In this document: positions 16,039-18,424 of the stretch, piece by piece
How positions within the stretch are numbered: the first letter of the stretch is position 1
How the letters are laid out: every line of letters starts with the position of its first letter
Position numbers and translations under genes: made by a program
The notes under the pieces: generated by a model
Database searches by the model: none
Told to the model about the DNA's origin: nothing
What the model saw: only the letters and a program-made list of their open reading frames with translations
Assembly: GCA_002315995.1 (NCBI GenBank)
Contig: DCHN01000006.1
Span: forward strand, 16,870 to 35,293
Direction: 5' to 3'
Origin: Bacteroidales bacterium UBA1751
GTDB lineage: Bacteria > Bacteroidota > Bacteroidia > Bacteroidales > UBA932
DNA: 18,424 nt

Positions 16039-18424
16039 ATGCAAAGTAAAGGCGCCATAAGATTTGTGGCAATTGTATTCGGGCTTGCTTGCCTCTATCA
16101 GCTCTCCTTCACATGGGCTAACTACCACCAGGAGAACAAGGCGGTTGAGCAGGCTGCTATGGCAGTGGAAAATGCAAAACAGACAGTTGCATTCGCCAAT
16201 GTACCAGAGAATGAGAAGGCTTACTATTTGGATTCAGTAGGCAAGGATAGACAGAGGTTCTATACCGATTCAATAACACCGGAGAAGGTGTTCCTCGGTT
16301 TCACATTCAAGGAGGTAAAGGAGAAGAACATAAACCTCGGTCTTGACCTTAAGGGAGGTATGAACGTCATGCTTCAGGTTCAGCTCCAGGATCTGGTTAA
16401 CGCTCTTTCAGATTATAACAAGACACCTGAGTTCCTAGCTGCTCTTGAGAGCGCAAGAGAGAAGTCAATTGATTCAAGAGATGACTTCATAACACTCTTC
16501 GCCCAGAGTTGGAAGGAGTGCTCGAACGGAAAGAGGCTTGCTTCAATCTTCGGTACAATTGACATGAAGGATAAGATTCAGCCTACCACTTCAGACGAGG
16601 AGGTAATCAGTGTTCTCAGAGAGGAGAGTGAGAGTGCAATTGCAAACTCATTCAACGTGCTCAGAAACCGTATTGACCGTTTCGGAGTAACACAGCCTAA
16701 CATTCAGCGCCTTGGCAATTCCGGAAGAATTCTTGTTGAGCTTCCTGGTGTAAAGGAGCCTGAGCGTGTAAGAAAGCTCCTCCAGGGAACAGCATCACTC
16801 GAGTTCTGGCCAACATTCGACAATCAGGAGGTGTTCGGATATCTCCAGCAGGCTAATGCAGCTTTGAGGGAATATCTTGCTGCTGCCGATGTTGCTTCTG
16901 ATTCCGCTGCAGTTGCAGCCGATTCTACAGCAAACGACGCTCTTGCACAGGCTATTGCTGCTGATTCCACATCAAATGCAGATATTGAGAGAATGAAGAA
17001 GGAGTCACCTCTCTTCGCACTCCTCAGCCCAATGTATTACAACGGTCAGGTTGCTCCGGGCGCTTGCATTGGTATGGCTCACTACAAGGATACAGCAAGA
17101 ATCAACCAGTATCTCAACCTTCCTGCAGTAAAGCAGATTTTCCCTGTTGAGTTTGTTCCAATGTGGACAGTTAAGGCCAGCCAGAGGGATGAGAGCGGCG
17201 TATTCTTCGAGCTTGTTGCTATTAAGAAGGGTACAAGAGATGGCAAGGCACCTCTCGATGGTGGCGCTGTAACAGATGCTTCAGTTGCATACGGCAACAC
17301 AGGCGCATCTCCAATGGTTGATATGGCAATGAACGCCGAGGGTTCAAGAATCTGGGCAAGAATGACTGCCGAGAACCTTGGCAAGCAAATAGCTGTTGTA
17401 CTCGATGGTATGGTTTATTCATACCCAACAGTACAGAGCGAGATTACAGGAGGCCGTTCACAGATTACCGGCCAGTTCTCAGTTGATGAGGCTACTGACC
17501 TTGCAAACGTTCTCAAGAGCGGTAAGCTTCCTGCACCTGCAACAATCATTCAGGAGCAGGTTGTAGGTCCTTCACTCGGACAGGAGTCAATTAATGCAGG
17601 TATGGTTTCATTCGCACTTGCATTCCTCCTCGTTCTCATTTACATGATCATCTTCTACAGCGGAGCAGGTATGGCAGCATGCGTTGCCCTCATAGTCAAC
17701 GCTCTCTACCTTATGGGTTCACTTGCAGCATTCGGTGCAGTTCTCACACTCCCTGGTATTGCAGGTCTCGTTCTTACAATGGGTATGGCCGTTGATGCCA
17801 ACGTTATTATATACGAGCGTGTGAAAGAGGAGCTCCGTGCAGGTAAGCAGCTCAGCCTTGCAATAAAGGATGGTTACAGCAATGCTTACTCTGCAATTAT
17901 AGATGGTAACCTTACAACAATTATTGTAGGTATCATACTTATGGTGTTCGGTTCAGGTCCTGTTCAGGGATTCGCAACAACATTGGTAATTGGTATCGTT
18001 ACCTCAATGCTTACCTCTATATTCATTACAAGACTCATTTTTGAGGCAAGAGTTTCAAAAGGCAAGAAGGTTACATTTGACAACAAGATGTCAAGAGAGT
18101 TCCTCCAGCATACTCACATTGACTTCATCTCAATGAGAAAGGTTGCTTACATTATATCAGCTGTTCTTGTTGTTGTATGTCTCACCTCAATGTTCACAAA
18201 GGGCTTCACATACGGTGTTGATTTCAGCGGTGGTAGAACATACGTTCTCCGTTTCGACAAGGATGTTACACCTGAGGCTGTACGTGCTGCAGCAAATCAG
18301 GCATTCGGTGAAACAGTTGAGGTTAAGCAGTTCGGTGGTGAGAGCCAGATGAAACTCACAACCAAATACAAAATTGCCGATGAGGGTAAGGAGGTTGATC
18401 AGGAGATTGAGGGTATGCTCTACA
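16039..18424 (+). CDS. secDF: Fused SecD-SecF protein translocase subunit (3' end outside window)
   Basis: The frame is open from the ATG at 16039 to the window end, 795 codons, and continues beyond. SecDF is an inner-membrane accessory of the SecYEG translocon that uses the proton gradient to pull exported proteins outward. An N-terminal membrane helix spans about residues 7-24. A SecD periplasmic domain follows with LGLDLKGG at 100-107 and NRIDRFGV near 211-218. A cluster of SecD membrane helices spans about 520-680, including AVDANVIIYERV, where D586 is the expected proton-relay aspartate. The SecF part then begins with a helix at about 706-724 and GVDFSGG at 726-732. Fusion of SecD and SecF in one chain is usual in Bacteroidetes. 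An Ala/Asp/Ser-rich stretch at about 275-320 interrupts the periplasmic domain. The start is supported by the adjacent first membrane helix and the upstream -7 box. Confidence 0.93.
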   Translation, partial: MQSKGAIRFVAIVFGLACLYQLSFTWANYHQENKAVEQAAMAVENAKQTVAFANVPENEKAYYLDSVGKDRQRFYTDSITPEKVFLGFTFKEVKEKNINLGLDLKGGMNVMLQVQLQDLVNALSDYNKTPEFLAALESAREKSIDSRDDFITLFAQSWKECSNGKRLASIFGTIDMKDKIQPTTSDEEVISVLREESESAIANSFNVLRNRIDRFGVTQPNIQRLGNSGRILVELPGVKEPERVRKLLQGTASLEFWPTFDNQEVFGYLQQANAALREYLAAADVASDSAAVAADSTANDALAQAIAADSTSNADIERMKKESPLFALLSPMYYNGQVAPGACIGMAHYKDTARINQYLNLPAVKQIFPVEFVPMWTVKASQRDESGVFFELVAIKKGTRDGKAPLDGGAVTDASVAYGNTGASPMVDMAMNAEGSRIWARMTAENLGKQIAVVLDGMVYSYPTVQSEITGGRSQITGQFSVDEATDLANVLKSGKLPAPATIIQEQVVGPSLGQESINAGMVSFALAFLLVLIYMIIFYSGAGMAACVALIVNALYLMGSLAAFGAVLTLPGIAGLVLTMGMAVDANVIIYERVKEELRAGKQLSLAIKDGYSNAYSAIIDGNLTTIIVGIILMVFGSGPVQGFATTLVIGIVTSMLTSIFITRLIFEARVSKGKKVTFDNKMSREFLQHTHIDFISMRKVAYIISAVLVVVCLTSMFTKGFTYGVDFSGGRTYVLRFDKDVTPEAVRAAANQAFGETVEVKQFGGESQMKLTTKYKIADEGKEVDQEIEGMLY

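Overview
The window looks like a chromosomal segment of a Bacteroidales (Bacteroidota) bacterium. The evidence is a fused SecD-SecF protein, a B12-type ribonucleotide reductase tail of the Bacteroidetes kind, a secreted PD40-propeller/SPOR-like protein, several TAnnTTTG -7 promoter boxes, A-rich leaders and no consistent Shine-Dalgarno. Genus cannot be assigned from the sequence alone.

Layout. (1) 1-3369, housekeeping, all on +: the 3' end of nrdJ (deoxynucleotide synthesis), ispE (MEP isoprenoid pathway) and rnr (RNase R, with its own -7 box). (2) 3370-8673, a visibly more AT-rich two-gene restriction-modification island. It encodes a 1007-aa nuclease-methyltransferase-specificity protein whose nuclease motif has the same PD-X13-EAK spacing as Eco57I. 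Overlapping it by 14 nt is a separate 723-aa adenine-N6 methyltransferase with an unexplained C-terminal domain of about 170 residues. (3) 8674-8974, a 301-nt intergenic stretch. It holds a -7 box followed by an imperfect palindrome of 194 nt (8735-8928) with a nested GUGA-loop hairpin, lying directly upstream of gpmI. (4) 8975-14194, gpmI (cofactor-independent phosphoglycerate mutase) and dnaE (replicative DNA polymerase III alpha subunit), 21 nt apart and probably co-transcribed. (5) 14200-15936 on the minus strand, convergent with dnaE: a secreted PD40 + coiled-coil + two-SPOR-like-domain protein. (6) 15937-16038, a divergent promoter region. (7) 16039 to the window end on +: secDF, cut off in its SecF half.

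The core genes serve unrelated housekeeping jobs. The accessory content is the R-M pair, which should cut foreign DNA lacking the host's adenine methylation while the methyltransferase protects host DNA, and the palindromic element beside it. The most unusual signals are the 194-nt palindrome in the presumed gpmI leader and the C-terminal extension on the methyltransferase. I saw no tRNA, rRNA, CRISPR array, transposase or integrase.
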